A stretch of 12,376 nt of DNA from Goniomonas avonlea (GCA_003573635.1 QUTJ01031511.1:1-12376), one strand, 5' to 3'. Counted from the first letter of the stretch, positions 1 through 6,564 are shown. Translations and numbers: made by a program. The notes: generated from the sequence alone by a model not told the origin.

Positions 1-340
1 CAGCTGACAAACCAGTGATCTTATTTCCACTCATAGAGAGATTTCCTGTCATTGAATCTCCGCTCTTCAACACCCTAAGATTTGCAGCGGTTACAGCTCC
101 ATCGGCAGTACTTTGTGCTGTNGNCACCAAGGCGTCAGTGGCAACTAGCTGTTCATAGCGAATAGAGTCACCATTTACACTTCCAGCTGACAAACCAGTG
201 ATCTTATTCCCACTCATAGCGAGATCGCCTGTCATCATATCACCGCTCTTCAATACTCTAAGATTTGCAGCGGTTACAGCTCCATCTGCAGTGCTTTGAG
301 CAGTATCCACAACACTCTTAATCTCCAGGTCATCCGGATC
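1..340 (-). repeat. 183-bp tandem repeat inside the fibre gene
   Basis: The segment beginning at position 1 recurs at position 184 with near-identical blocks (for example cagctgacaaaccagtgatc in both). The period is 183 bp, exactly 61 codons, so the reading frame is kept. Similarity fades after about 310-340, where the second copy runs into non-repeat sequence. More copies may lie left of the window. Confidence 0.85.
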
Positions 341-520
341 AACACCAGCACTTGACCCCGTTAGTCGAAACCCACTACACGGTAGATCTCCTGTTAGAGG
401 GTTAGTCCCATCTCGTTTCACAAAACTCTCATCTCGTGCCCCCCCTACTTGAATTAAGACATTTTGAACTGCACGTGTGAGATCTTTGTTCACAACAGTT
501 CCGTATCTTGAAAGACTCAT
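1..520 (-). CDS. Fibre-like protein with phage-tail-fibre-type repeats (C-terminus cut by window edge)
   Basis: The frame is open from an ATG at 518-520 to the left edge (173 residues visible). It contains copies of a module seen in phage and algal-virus tail fibres: a KSGDxMTGxLxMxGNKITGL core at about residues 91-110 and 152-171, and a degenerate copy at about 37-55. The last two copies belong to a 61-residue (183 bp) unit that also holds the TAQSTADGAVTAANLRV segment. The N-terminal 35 residues are not repetitive and could be the capsid-anchoring part. A receptor-binding or surface fibre is the likely role, supported by its place directly downstream of the capsid gene on the same strand. 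Two ambiguous bases (122 and 124) fall in one codon inside the repeat, consistent with population variation or repeat-assembly uncertainty. The repeat core is recognised with fair confidence; the role is inferred. Confidence 0.7.
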   Translation of the reverse strand, partial: MSLSRYGTVVNKDLTRAVQNVLIQVGGARDESFVKRDGTNPLTGDLPCSGFRLTGSSAGVDPDDLEIKSVVDTAQSTADGAVTAANLRVLKSGDMMTGDLAMSGNKITGLSAGSVNGDSIRYEQLVATDALVXTAQSTADGAVTAANLRVLKSGDSMTGNLSMSGNKITGLSA

Positions 521-521
521 G

Positions 522-548
522 ATTCTTTTGCTATTAGCACAAAAGAAT
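522..548 (-). terminator. Hairpin between capsid gene 3' end and fibre gene start
   Basis: The 9-base arm ATTCTTTTG (522-530) pairs perfectly with CAAAAGAAT (540-548) across a 9-base loop. It lies 13 bases beyond the capsid stop codon (562-564) and one base before the fibre ATG. A transcript-end signal is inferred from the recurrence of such hairpins at other gene ends here. Confidence 0.55.
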
Positions 549-561
549 AATAATGATTTGA

Positions 562-1866
562 TCAACGAGCCATCGTCACCACACCGCTCAAATCGCCGAC
601 ACTGTTGTAAGAGATCTGGGTGGTTGAGAGAGATTCAGCTAGAATGACTAGGCGAGCGCCAGCGATGGGTGCAGCGAGGTTGAAATCCACTTCGAGAGCC
701 GTGGAGCGGTCATCACCAGGCTTGAACACGCTGTAGCTAAAGAGGGGTTCATTCTTCCAGTCCTGAAGCGAATACCAGCCCGAACCGTTGGAATCAAGAA
801 TGAAGCTAGACATAGTGGTGTAATAAGCCTTGGCAAGACGCTCTTCAGTCCCACCACTGCGGATCTCCTGTTGAACAGCGGGAAACGTCTGATTAGCATA
901 AGACAAGTGATAGTTTCGAAGCTGAGTAAGCGGAGTATCAGCAGCAGCCCCATCTCTAACCCTATACACCGTAGGCGGGTTACGAGTCGTGACATTTGAG
1001 TTTGCAGTACCGTCCTGAAACGCCATCGAGAGCCTGTACACCGTCGGCTTGACTGTGAATGTGTGATGATGAGTAGTAGCGGTTGCGTCTACAGTTGAGA
1101 TGTAAGAGGTGATCTCACGAGTATCCAAGAAATAGCTAGTATCGGGTGCGACGCGAGGACCCTCCAAAAGGCATGCATTGAAGTGGATATCGAGAATCTG
1201 AAGACTGTAATTATCAGCGGTAGCAACGGTTCCAACAGGTACAGCGGTCTTATTGGCAGCAGAACCCTCGATGAAGCGAGTTTCCCACTCAGAGGCAATG
1301 GCGAAGGACAACCGGTGGTTGGTAGTCCCGGGGATGTTCGACGGTTGACGCCACACACTGAGGGCGGTCGGTGAGTAGTTAACTTCATGATCAATGCGAG
1401 CAGCAGCATCGACAAGACGCTGAGCACGGGGGTGCAATAGGTATTGAGCACCAATGGTGTCATGATAATTCTTAGAAAAGGACATCTTCTTAGAGAGAGA
1501 ATCGTCGACAGGCAAGTTATTACTGCTCGATACCAAAGTGTCTCCGATTTCATATTGTGCAGTCGAAAAAAGTCCAGCAACACCGTTCCAAGCCGGACAC
1601 ACTTGGGTTGAGTTACCAGCAGCTCCACCAGAAACGGCAGTGGCACCGTTCGCTTGAGCCAAACGGTATCGTACGGTGATATAACTCTCCTGAGGGCAGA
1701 ACCAGTCCAAGCCTGAATTCACCCACTTAAATTCGACTGTAGAGCCGTTTCTGAAATTGTCTCCAACAGAAGGAGTTTGAGGATGGACTGTAACGAAACG
1801 CTTACGAGTGACTCCACCGGAAGGGAGAGTAAGCTGATCTGCTGACGTTTTAAGATTAAAGGCCAT
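562..1866 (-). CDS. Major capsid protein (double jelly-roll, PLV type)
   Basis: This 434-residue protein is predicted to be the hexon-like major capsid protein that trimerises to form the icosahedral shell. It is rich in beta-prone segments, with no signal peptide or transmembrane helix. The C-terminal third has the pattern I recognise from PLV and polinton capsids: a loop-rich YRVRDG/LRNYHLSYANQTFP region, a conserved-looking AYYTTMSSFILDSNGSGWYSLQDW stretch interrupted here only by description, then EPLFSYSVFKPGDDRST and a final strand ARLVILAES. Position also fits, as it lies beside the packaging ATPase and upstream of a fibre gene on one strand. The ATG at 1864-1866 follows an AT-rich leader. 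It is somewhat short for PLV capsids, which are often longer. The alternative would be another jelly-roll virion protein, but no other ORF here is a better capsid candidate. Confidence 0.8.
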   Translation of the reverse strand: MAFNLKTSADQLTLPSGGVTRKRFVTVHPQTPSVGDNFRNGSTVEFKWVNSGLDWFCPQESYITVRYRLAQANGATAVSGGAAGNSTQVCPAWNGVAGLFSTAQYEIGDTLVSSSNNLPVDDSLSKKMSFSKNYHDTIGAQYLLHPRAQRLVDAAARIDHEVNYSPTALSVWRQPSNIPGTTNHRLSFAIASEWETRFIEGSAANKTAVPVGTVATADNYSLQILDIHFNACLLEGPRVAPDTSYFLDTREITSYISTVDATATTHHHTFTVKPTVYRLSMAFQDGTANSNVTTRNPPTVYRVRDGAAADTPLTQLRNYHLSYANQTFPAVQQEIRSGGTEERLAKAYYTTMSSFILDSNGSGWYSLQDWKNEPLFSYSVFKPGDDRSTALEVDFNLAAPIAGARLVILAESLSTTQISYNSVGDLSGVVTMAR

Positions 1867-1890
1867 TTGTTTTTACTTTATTAAGATGAA

Positions 1891-1910
1891 GAAAAAACAA
1901 AAGTTTTTTC
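1891..1910 (-). terminator. Hairpin overlapping the ATPase stop codon
   Basis: GAAAAAAC (1891-1898) and GTTTTTTC (1903-1910) form a perfect 8-bp stem with an AAAA loop. The stem overlaps the ATPase stop (1909-1911) and lies 24 bases upstream of the capsid ATG. It is a probable transcript-end signal of the same class as the other intergenic hairpins. Confidence 0.55.
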
Positions 1911-2643
1911 ACTTATCTCCTTCGGATTCCATTTCACGAACTACATCTGAGATAGGTTCGAATAAATTTTTTCTAAAAGGATAAGGTGATCGGGTGGTCA
2001 TATCCACTGTTAAAAAGTCGTGATATCCTGGTAAGACACCTTCTGGTTTGAATAAATTTGTGAGAGTCTTGGCTTTCAAACCGATCCTTCTAGCCAAAAG
2101 TGATTTAGTGTCCTTGTCATGTACATCCCAAATGCAATACAGGTTACTCATACGTCGCACACTGGGGGAACTTCTAAAGGCATCTTGTTGGGTTAAAATT
2201 ATACTCATATTTTGATGAGACGAACACCATCCAAACAATCTGTCGAGTATGGACAGCTTTTCCTTTGATAACCCCTTGACCTCGACGTCATCTAGAACCA
2301 CAAGTGTCTTTTTTGATCCATCAAATTCGTCAAATCCGGGGATTTCGGACATGATCTCATCAGTCACATTTTGCCATTCAAGAGCATAGTCAGGAAAAGG
2401 GTGAACGATAATTATTCTTTCAAACGGGATTGATTGTGCCATGATAATATTTTTAACAGCAAGCGATTTACCCGAACCAGGTCGTCCACAGAGGACACCT
2501 CTGAAGCTGTGAGGGATATCACCTACAGCACGGCCTTCAGTCCAACTCTCTTGCCAACCCTCTTTTTCTATATTAGGGATCACAACAAGTTTGTTAATAA
2601 CAGCACTCGTTTTAGCACTTGGCTTCTTTGTCTTGGTTGCCAT
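1909..2643 (-). CDS. Genome-packaging ATPase (A32/FtsK-HerA type)
   Basis: This 244-residue P-loop ATPase should power DNA translocation into preformed capsids. Visible motifs are Walker A GRPGSGKS at residues 53-60, hydrophobic strands then Walker B LVVLDDV at 114-120 with acidic residues 118-119, and a sensor-like strand SIILTQQDAF at about 147-156. The RIIIVHPFPD segment just after the P-loop helix is also typical of the A32-like family in PLVs, virophages and large DNA viruses. The length fits the family (about 230-270 residues). The first 20 residues are Lys- and Ser-rich. It sits immediately upstream of the capsid gene on the same strand and is divergently arranged with the phospholipase-like gene. 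The identification is firm. Confidence 0.93.
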   Translation of the reverse strand: MATKTKKPSAKTSAVINKLVVIPNIEKEGWQESWTEGRAVGDIPHSFRGVLCGRPGSGKSLAVKNIIMAQSIPFERIIIVHPFPDYALEWQNVTDEIMSEIPGFDEFDGSKKTLVVLDDVEVKGLSKEKLSILDRLFGWCSSHQNMSIILTQQDAFRSSPSVRRMSNLYCIWDVHDKDTKSLLARRIGLKAKTLTNLFKPEGVLPGYHDFLTVDMTTRSPYPFRKNLFEPISDVVREMESEGDK

Positions 2644-2645
2644 TT

Positions 2646-2673
2646 AATAACGGAGAAATTATTTTCTGTTATT
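2646..2673. promoter_or_regulatory. Inverted repeat in divergent ATPase / phospholipase-like intergenic region
   Basis: AATAACGGAGAA (2646-2657) can pair with TTTTCTGTTATT (2662-2673) around an ATTA loop: 10 Watson-Crick pairs plus two G-T pairs. It starts two bases upstream of the ATPase ATG. No gene ends here, so this copy cannot be a 3'-end signal for an annotated gene and more likely acts in the promoter or 5' leader. Confidence 0.45.
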
Positions 2674-2708
2674 TATATCTCGCGCAATATAATCTTAGCT
2701 CTATGTAA

Positions 2709-3383
2709 ATGAGAATTCAAGAGGGAATCGACAGATACGCTGTTCATCAACCTCACTGGCAAGGAGGAGGCGGGATCGGTAACACAATATATCATGAATT
2801 TGTGAAGAAACCCCTAGCTTACATGTATGGACACCCTGACTCCAGACCGGGCTGGAGTGATGAGAACCACCCACCGGGGTTCAATTACATGGGAAATGGC
2901 ACTCATGTGCTCGAGCGGTTACAAAGGGGTGATAAGCCTATCAATGCGGCAGATAGTTGCAGTCAGATGCACGATATTCACTATCACCAAATCAAAAACT
3001 CAAAGTTTGATAAGCAACAGCTCGCTATGGCGGTGAGACAGGCAGATCAGCAATTTATTAATTGTCTAAATTCTAGCACTCCAACCGGTACTGTTGACAA
3101 GCTCGCTTCTTATGCCGGAGCTCAAATCTTTGAAGGCAAGAAGATCATTGAGGATTATGGATTTCTAGAGCCCGGACATTTCATAGGTACTAATCCACCC
3201 GACCTTGTCCCCGGTATAATCAGGCCTGATCAGGAGCCGGAAACTGAAGAGCAGAAGGGTGAAGGGTTTGAATCAGGCTGTTGCGAGTCGTGTGATTTGT
3301 ATGACATTTGTGAGAAACTCCCCGGGTATAAGATGAAGATGGATGTATTTTATCCCGGTGTGTTGGATGAAGATGAAGATTAG
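2709..3383 (+). CDS. Phospholipase A2-like virion protein
   Basis: This 224-residue protein carries a phospholipase A2-like core, of the kind found in parvovirus capsid N-termini and in adintovirus virion proteins. A Gly-rich calcium-loop-like stretch, YMGNG, lies at residues 60-64. A loop ending in CSQMHDIHY at 84-92 holds the catalytic-type His88-Asp89 pair and the following Tyr92, and a later helix has QADQQF with Asp114 as the likely structural acid. Known members hydrolyse phospholipids so that virions can breach endosomal membrane. Residues 15-25 are Gly-rich. The last 35 residues hold a Cys cluster (191, 192, 195, 201) and an acidic DEDED end. It is the only plus-strand gene within the left structural block and converges on the 476-residue gene. 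The fold call rests on motifs only. Confidence 0.75.
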   Translation: MRIQEGIDRYAVHQPHWQGGGGIGNTIYHEFVKKPLAYMYGHPDSRPGWSDENHPPGFNYMGNGTHVLERLQRGDKPINAADSCSQMHDIHYHQIKNSKFDKQQLAMAVRQADQQFINCLNSSTPTGTVDKLASYAGAQIFEGKKIIEDYGFLEPGHFIGTNPPDLVPGIIRPDQEPETEEQKGEGFESGCCESCDLYDICEKLPGYKMKMDVFYPGVLDEDED

Positions 3384-3386
3384 GTG

Positions 3387-3414
3387 TTTCTCATTTCTAA
3401 TTTGAAATGAGAAA
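3387..3414. terminator. Shared hairpin between convergent genes
   Basis: TTTCTCATTTC (3387-3397) pairs perfectly with GAAATGAGAAA (3404-3414), an 11-bp stem with a 6-base loop. It lies 3 bases after the phospholipase-like stop and 11 bases after the stop of the opposing 476-residue gene, so it could end transcripts in both directions. Confidence 0.7.
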
Positions 3415-3425
3415 ATGGTTTTTTT

Positions 3426-4856
3426 TCACGATCTAGGTCGAAGATTAGGAAAAGGTGTCTGTGAACTACTAGGCCTCATTTGAGGGTCAAAAATCTCAGA
3501 AGTGGTAGAATCAAAGTCCCAACCCTTCTTCATATAGTTCTCATACGACCGCCTTCCAACCCAAATAGCCTTTGCGTTATTTCCATGCTTTTTCAAGTTT
3601 TTGTAATGCCATCCAACCTTCGTAGGATCCCATTTTTCCTTGGGTACGAGAATTTCTGGAGTAAATCCTTGAGCTACATTGAAATTCGCAATCTGTTGTA
3701 GTCTAGATTCTGTTAGAATACGTCTCAGGCGCATACCATCTTGAGAGTTCATGTAACTGAAATACGGGTGATTTTGTCTAATATCAACAGGATCAGCGGG
3801 CGCACCACCTTCTTCACCTACAATTCTGCCGGGAGTTAGAGCTGCAGCAGACAGGGCTCCTGTAGACATGGGACGTGTGAGTTGTTGAGCAAACAGTGCT
3901 TCTGCAGCAGCCAGGGCTCCTGGATGGCTAGAGGAGACAGGCCGTATAGTCCAAGACCCGTCAGGATTCTGGCGATAAACCCCTTCAACACCGGATCGTT
4001 TTGGCTGTAGAGGAGATATCTGAGAAAAGTCGAGGCGCTGTGGGACGAGAGCCTCAGAAGAGCTAGATGAAATCGGTCTTGGCGGGCTTGGAGTACCTGC
4101 CTGTGGACGATAATACCATCCAGGGGGAGGATGTCCTTGGCTCATTTCAGATGAAGATGATGATGAAGGTCGCTGAGAGACTTCTACATCAGTACTGTCT
4201 TGGATACTATAAGGTTGACCATACTGCTGTATAAGACTGCCAAAACTGAGCTCGCTGCTCGGTTGTCTGTTATAAGGGACAAGTGAATTTTCAGACCCAG
4301 GATAAGTAGACTCGTTTGTGAAAGCATCTACTGGGAAAGAGTTATATGACTGTTCACTCATGTATCGACCCTGAGGAAATGTGACAAAGTCTGAACTAGA
4401 CGTGTTATGGGATGGGAAGTCACTCCATGAATCAGCTCGAGACAAAGGAACGCTCCATTGACTCGAGGGGGTTGAACCCCATTGACTCGAGGGGTTACTC
4501 ATATATTGACCCCAATCAGGTCGTTGACTCGAGGGAGGGTTTGAACCCCAATCAGGTCGTTGTTGAGATCCAGGGGGTACCATGACATATCCATCAGGGT
4601 TCACCGGTGCTGCTGGTGGCACAGGCGCTGGGAGAGATCCAATCATACCAGCGGGTCGCCCTGTAACATAACCCGGGATTTGAGGAGTTTGGTAAGGCTG
4701 TACCTGTGCTGCTTTGGACTTCATCAAATTAAGAAATCTCAAACGTTCCTCAAGGCTAACGTTCACAAGTCGTTTATTGAGAGGTTTCTCATGTTTTGTC
4801 TTCAGTCGTTGTTCCCAAAGATCCTTCTTCAGTTGTTCGTGTTGAGTGGAAGACAT
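3426..4856 (-). CDS. Ser/Pro/Gln-rich disordered protein with C-terminal globular region (unknown)
   Basis: I do not recognise this 476-residue protein. Residues 1-50 are charged and helical in character (Lys/Glu/Leu-rich). Residues about 55-350 are low-complexity and probably disordered, rich in Pro, Ser, Gln and Tyr, with polyserine runs and short repeats: QRPDWG at 99-104 and 111-116, and SSQW at 123-126 and 131-134. Residues about 365-460 look folded, with Trp, aromatic and Lys residues (for example VGWHYKNLKKHG and WVGRRSYENYMKKGW). There is no signal peptide or membrane segment. It lies directly downstream of the protease, separated by a hairpin. The setting in the structural block suggests a minor virion, scaffold or tegument-like protein, possibly cut by the protease, but that is inference. 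Confidence 0.8.
   Translation of the reverse strand: MSSTQHEQLKKDLWEQRLKTKHEKPLNKRLVNVSLEERLRFLNLMKSKAAQVQPYQTPQIPGYVTGRPAGMIGSLPAPVPPAAPVNPDGYVMVPPGSQQRPDWGSNPPSSQRPDWGQYMSNPSSQWGSTPSSQWSVPLSRADSWSDFPSHNTSSSDFVTFPQGRYMSEQSYNSFPVDAFTNESTYPGSENSLVPYNRQPSSELSFGSLIQQYGQPYSIQDSTDVEVSQRPSSSSSSEMSQGHPPPGWYYRPQAGTPSPPRPISSSSSEALVPQRLDFSQISPLQPKRSGVEGVYRQNPDGSWTIRPVSSSHPGALAAAEALFAQQLTRPMSTGALSAAALTPGRIVGEEGGAPADPVDIRQNHPYFSYMNSQDGMRLRRILTESRLQQIANFNVAQGFTPEILVPKEKWDPTKVGWHYKNLKKHGNNAKAIWVGRRSYENYMKKGWDFDSTTSEIFDPQMRPSSSQTPFPNLRPRS
4456..4562 (-). repeat. Short tandem repeats encoding QRPDWG / SSQW units
   Basis: ttgactcgaggg occurs near 4458, 4482 and 4524, and accccaatcaggtcgttg occurs at 4509-4526 and 4545-4562. 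These encode the repeated Trp-containing units of the 476-residue protein. Spacings are multiples of three, so expansion or contraction keeps the frame. Confidence 0.75.
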
Positions 4857-4859
4857 TGC

Positions 4860-4884
4860 TTTTACTATTCACAAAATAGTAAAA
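4860..4884 (-). terminator. Hairpin after the protease gene
   Basis: TTTTACTATT (4860-4869) pairs perfectly with AATAGTAAAA (4875-4884), a 10-bp stem with a 5-base loop. It lies 22 bases beyond the protease stop and 3 bases before the ATG of the 476-residue gene. Confidence 0.65.
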
Positions 4885-4906
4885 GTTTTCTCTTTTTTTA
4901 TAAACC

Positions 4907-5329
4907 CTAGATAAGTTTTGCAACGGAGTTACCAGAATTGTGTGCAAGGAGTAACCAAGCGATGCACCTTTGACCACAATTTGTCTCGGTTATAAAGTCA
5001 CCATATGAAGCATCTTTTTGTTCCCTATCACGATCAGTGTTTACAATTCTGACGTGTGGATTTCTTCGTTTCAATTCACTTCCCAATAGTTTATTTATAT
5101 CTCGACCGAAGCTGTCATAGCAGAGTATATGATCTCCCTCAGCTCTTATAGCAACCCAGTGTTCGCCTTCCTCGTCACTATTTTTATTATTTATGATAGC
5201 CATCTCGCCCTGTTTCTTAAACCTAGGGATCGTGTCTTTGGAGAACACTCCGAGAAACAACCCCTTGAATAAATCACGACCTAATCTATTCAGCTCGATA
5301 TTTGTAGTAGTGGTACTGCTGGATAACAT
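4907..5329 (-). CDS. Adenain-like cysteine protease (virion maturation protease)
   Basis: This is predicted to be the Ulp1/adenain-clan protease that cleaves capsid precursors during maturation. Counting from the ATG at 5327-5329 (140 residues), the FSKDTIP motif at about 29-35 is typical of the N-terminal region. His57 in GEHWVAIR, Asp72 in CYDSFG and Cys118 in NCGQRC form the likely His-Asp-Cys triad. The usual glutamine of the oxyanion hole before the Cys is not evident; Asp111 or Glu115 lies there instead. The frame stays open upstream past 5377, where the only other start is a GTG, and continues beside the 95-residue ORF with no ATG. The protein is short for the family (about 200 residues), so an N-terminal extension by -1 frameshifting from the upstream ORF is possible. 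There is no hairpin between the two ORFs. Confidence 0.85.
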   Translation of the reverse strand: MLSSSTTTTNIELNRLGRDLFKGLFLGVFSKDTIPRFKKQGEMAIINNKNSDEEGEHWVAIRAEGDHILCYDSFGRDINKLLGSELKRRNPHVRIVNTDRDREQKDASYGDFITETNCGQRCIAWLLLAHNSGNSVAKLI

Positions 5330-5373
5330 GACGGCTACTTGTCTGAGATAGTGATTATACGTTTCAACAGCTA

Positions 5374-5661
5374 TCACTTCTTCTTCCTCCTCCCCCCTTT
5401 CTTGGCCTTGGTTTTTTTTCGACCAGAACCCGCGAGCTTCAAACCAGAACCAGCGAGGGTCAAGCCGTTTCCGGTGAATTGGTTATAAGCGGCACGTCCG
5501 ATAGTCCCAAAACAGGGAGCTGCGGCTTGAAAATTCTTATTTTGGAGGAGTGATGTAAAGCGGTCGAAGACACCTGATCCACCCTGACCTCCTCGAGGCA
5601 TGACCTGTGTTGCATAAGTGCTAGGATAGAACGTTGTCGGTCTTACACTAGTAATCGGCAT
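5374..5661 (-). CDS. Small basic Gly-rich protein (95 residues, unknown, probable virion protein)
   Basis: Not recognised by family. The protein has a Thr/Pro/Tyr-rich N-terminus, a Gly-rich stretch (RGGQGGSGVF, residues about 23-32), a central region with few charges, a short internal repeat (LAGSG twice, about 69-78), and a strongly basic Lys/Arg end from residue 80 on. This is typical of small DNA-binding or core peptides in adeno- and polinton-related virions, a role I infer from composition and position. It lies between the penton-like gene and the protease, with its TGA (5374-5376) inside the open protease frame. An A8 run at 5412-5419 near its 3' end is a candidate frameshift site. Confidence 0.75.
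   Translation of the reverse strand: MPITSVRPTTFYPSTYATQVMPRGGQGGSGVFDRFTSLLQNKNFQAAAPCFGTIGRAAYNQFTGNGLTLAGSGLKLAGSGRKKTKAKKGGRRKKK
5413..5419 (-). promoter_or_regulatory. Candidate -1 ribosomal frameshift heptamer A AAA AAA
   Basis: On the minus strand the 95-residue ORF reads CGA AAA AAA ACC, so the heptamer A AAA AAA is in the correct phase for a -1 slip. The -1 frame is open from here into the protease and carries no stop. The zero-frame stop is about 36 bases downstream, and a G-rich stretch follows the slip site at 5387-5397. No clear pseudoknot was identified by eye, so function is speculative. Confidence 0.35.
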
Positions 5662-5665
5662 TATG

Positions 5666-5699
5666 TTTTATTAGTGAGCTAAAAAAGTTATTAATAAAA
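5666..5699 (-). terminator. Hairpin after the penton-like gene
   Basis: TTTTATTAGTGA (5666-5677) pairs with TTATTAATAAAA (5688-5699): 10 Watson-Crick and two G-T pairs in plus-strand sense, with a 10-base loop. The inner perfect part is 8 bp. It lies 2 bases past the penton-like stop and 4 bases upstream of the 95-residue gene's ATG. In the minus-strand transcript the two G-T pairs become A-C mismatches, so the structure is weaker there. Confidence 0.45.
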
Positions 5700-5701
5700 A
5701 A

Positions 5702-6511
5702 TTAATCAATCTGCTCCCACATGAACACGATCCTGGCCGACCAGAAATCTCCATTTGTGTCAACCGGGTTGCCTGACTGATCAGTGATCCAGAACTTAGC
5801 TGTCTGAATATCACCTCCCATCCATCTACTACAGTCAACCTGAGGTGGATGGATCGGGATGCTGTTGTTAAGAGATCCAGCTGCGACCGTGATGGGTATG
5901 CTAGCGATAACAGCACCCTGAACCCCGTTCAAAAATGAGGTAGAGGGAACAAGGCTAGAGTGGACAAGAATATGCTCCAACTCGGAAAATCTCGCAACGC
6001 TATCAGCTAGAAACCCTTGATTAGGCACAGTGGTGAAGCCAGCAGCAGGGAGCATTTGACTGCTAAACCCGAGGAGGCCTCTCACAGACGTAGATCCGGT
6101 GAAATCGATGTTATATCCAGTCGTTGAGACAATAATATTCACCTTCTGTTGTGGTTCATATGGGTCTAGAGTAAACAGGTCGGTGGGATCTCCCTGTGAG
6201 ACGACAAGGCTATCGATCATGGCCTCGAGAGCGGTGAGGCTATACTGTCCATGCGGAATCGTGAGGGTTCTGACACCAACACCAGACCTTTCATATACAA
6301 ACTGGTCGTTAGCTGCTGTGACATTTCGAACTGTATTCCAAAAGCTAGCTTCAGTGCACATCATGCGGAAGTTCTTTATCTTATCACCTCCAGGGATTCG
6401 CCACGGTGATGAGAATTCTATACTGAAAGAGTCTCCTCTCGAGCTGATACCTACTGCTCCGCTTGTGGGATTACTTGAGATAAGCAAAAGTTTTTGTTTT
6501 GAACTAGTCAT
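5702..6511 (-). CDS. Minor capsid protein (penton-like, single jelly-roll)
   Basis: This 269-residue protein is predicted to form the pentameric vertices. It shows the pattern I associate with PLV/polinton minor capsid proteins: an N-terminal strand region (SFSIEFSSPWRIPGG), then TLTIPHGQYSLTALEAMID at about residues 85-103 (a conserved GxYsl..l block), strands KVNIIVSTTGYNIDF, the RGLLGFSSQ turn, then HILVHSSLVPST and AVIASIPITVAAGS, ending with a Trp-containing strand. There is no signal or membrane segment. The length fits (roughly 250-300). The frame can be extended five codons to a GTG at 6524-6526, but the ATG at 6509-6511 is preferred because TATAATATAAAG precedes it and a eukaryotic virus is expected to use ATG. 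It starts the minus-strand structural block. Confidence 0.77.
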   Translation of the reverse strand: MTSSKQKLLLISSNPTSGAVGISSRGDSFSIEFSSPWRIPGGDKIKNFRMMCTEASFWNTVRNVTAANDQFVYERSGVGVRTLTIPHGQYSLTALEAMIDSLVVSQGDPTDLFTLDPYEPQQKVNIIVSTTGYNIDFTGSTSVRGLLGFSSQMLPAAGFTTVPNQGFLADSVARFSELEHILVHSSLVPSTSFLNGVQGAVIASIPITVAAGSLNNSIPIHPPQVDCSRWMGGDIQTAKFWITDQSGNPVDTNGDFWSARIVFMWEQID

Positions 6512-6564
6512 CTTTATATTATACACTTTGAAATAAAATCTTCTTGCTTTAATCTAAAATAAAT
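6512..6564. promoter_or_regulatory. Divergent AT-rich promoter region
   Basis: These 53 bases separate the oppositely transcribed penton-like and 68-residue genes and must hold both promoters. They include TATAATATAAAG immediately before the penton ATG (minus sense) and AAAATAAAT directly before the plus-strand ATG. Unlike the other divergent regions there is no long inverted repeat. The function is inferred from layout. Confidence 0.45.

Noticed and set aside
648-1646. Long ORFs in other frames across the capsid gene (648-995, 1089-1646)
   Set aside because: They lie inside the capsid gene on the same strand, have unnatural Leu/Ser/Arg-rich composition and match no family pattern; treated as shadows.
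2644-2711. Poxvirus-like TAAATG late promoter at several start codons (ATPase, phospholipase-like, 50-residue gene)
   Set aside because: TAAATG or similar appears at some starts, but in AT-rich leaders with a favoured A at -3 it is expected often by chance; not strong enough to call.
5330-5377. GTG start for the protease
   Set aside because: GTG initiation is unlikely in a eukaryotic virus. Either the ATG at 5329 or frameshift entry from the upstream ORF explains expression better, though the GTG cannot be excluded.
6099-6536. 145-residue plus-strand ORF opposite the penton-like gene
   Set aside because: It is fully antisense to the penton-like gene and has no recognisable motif or leader.
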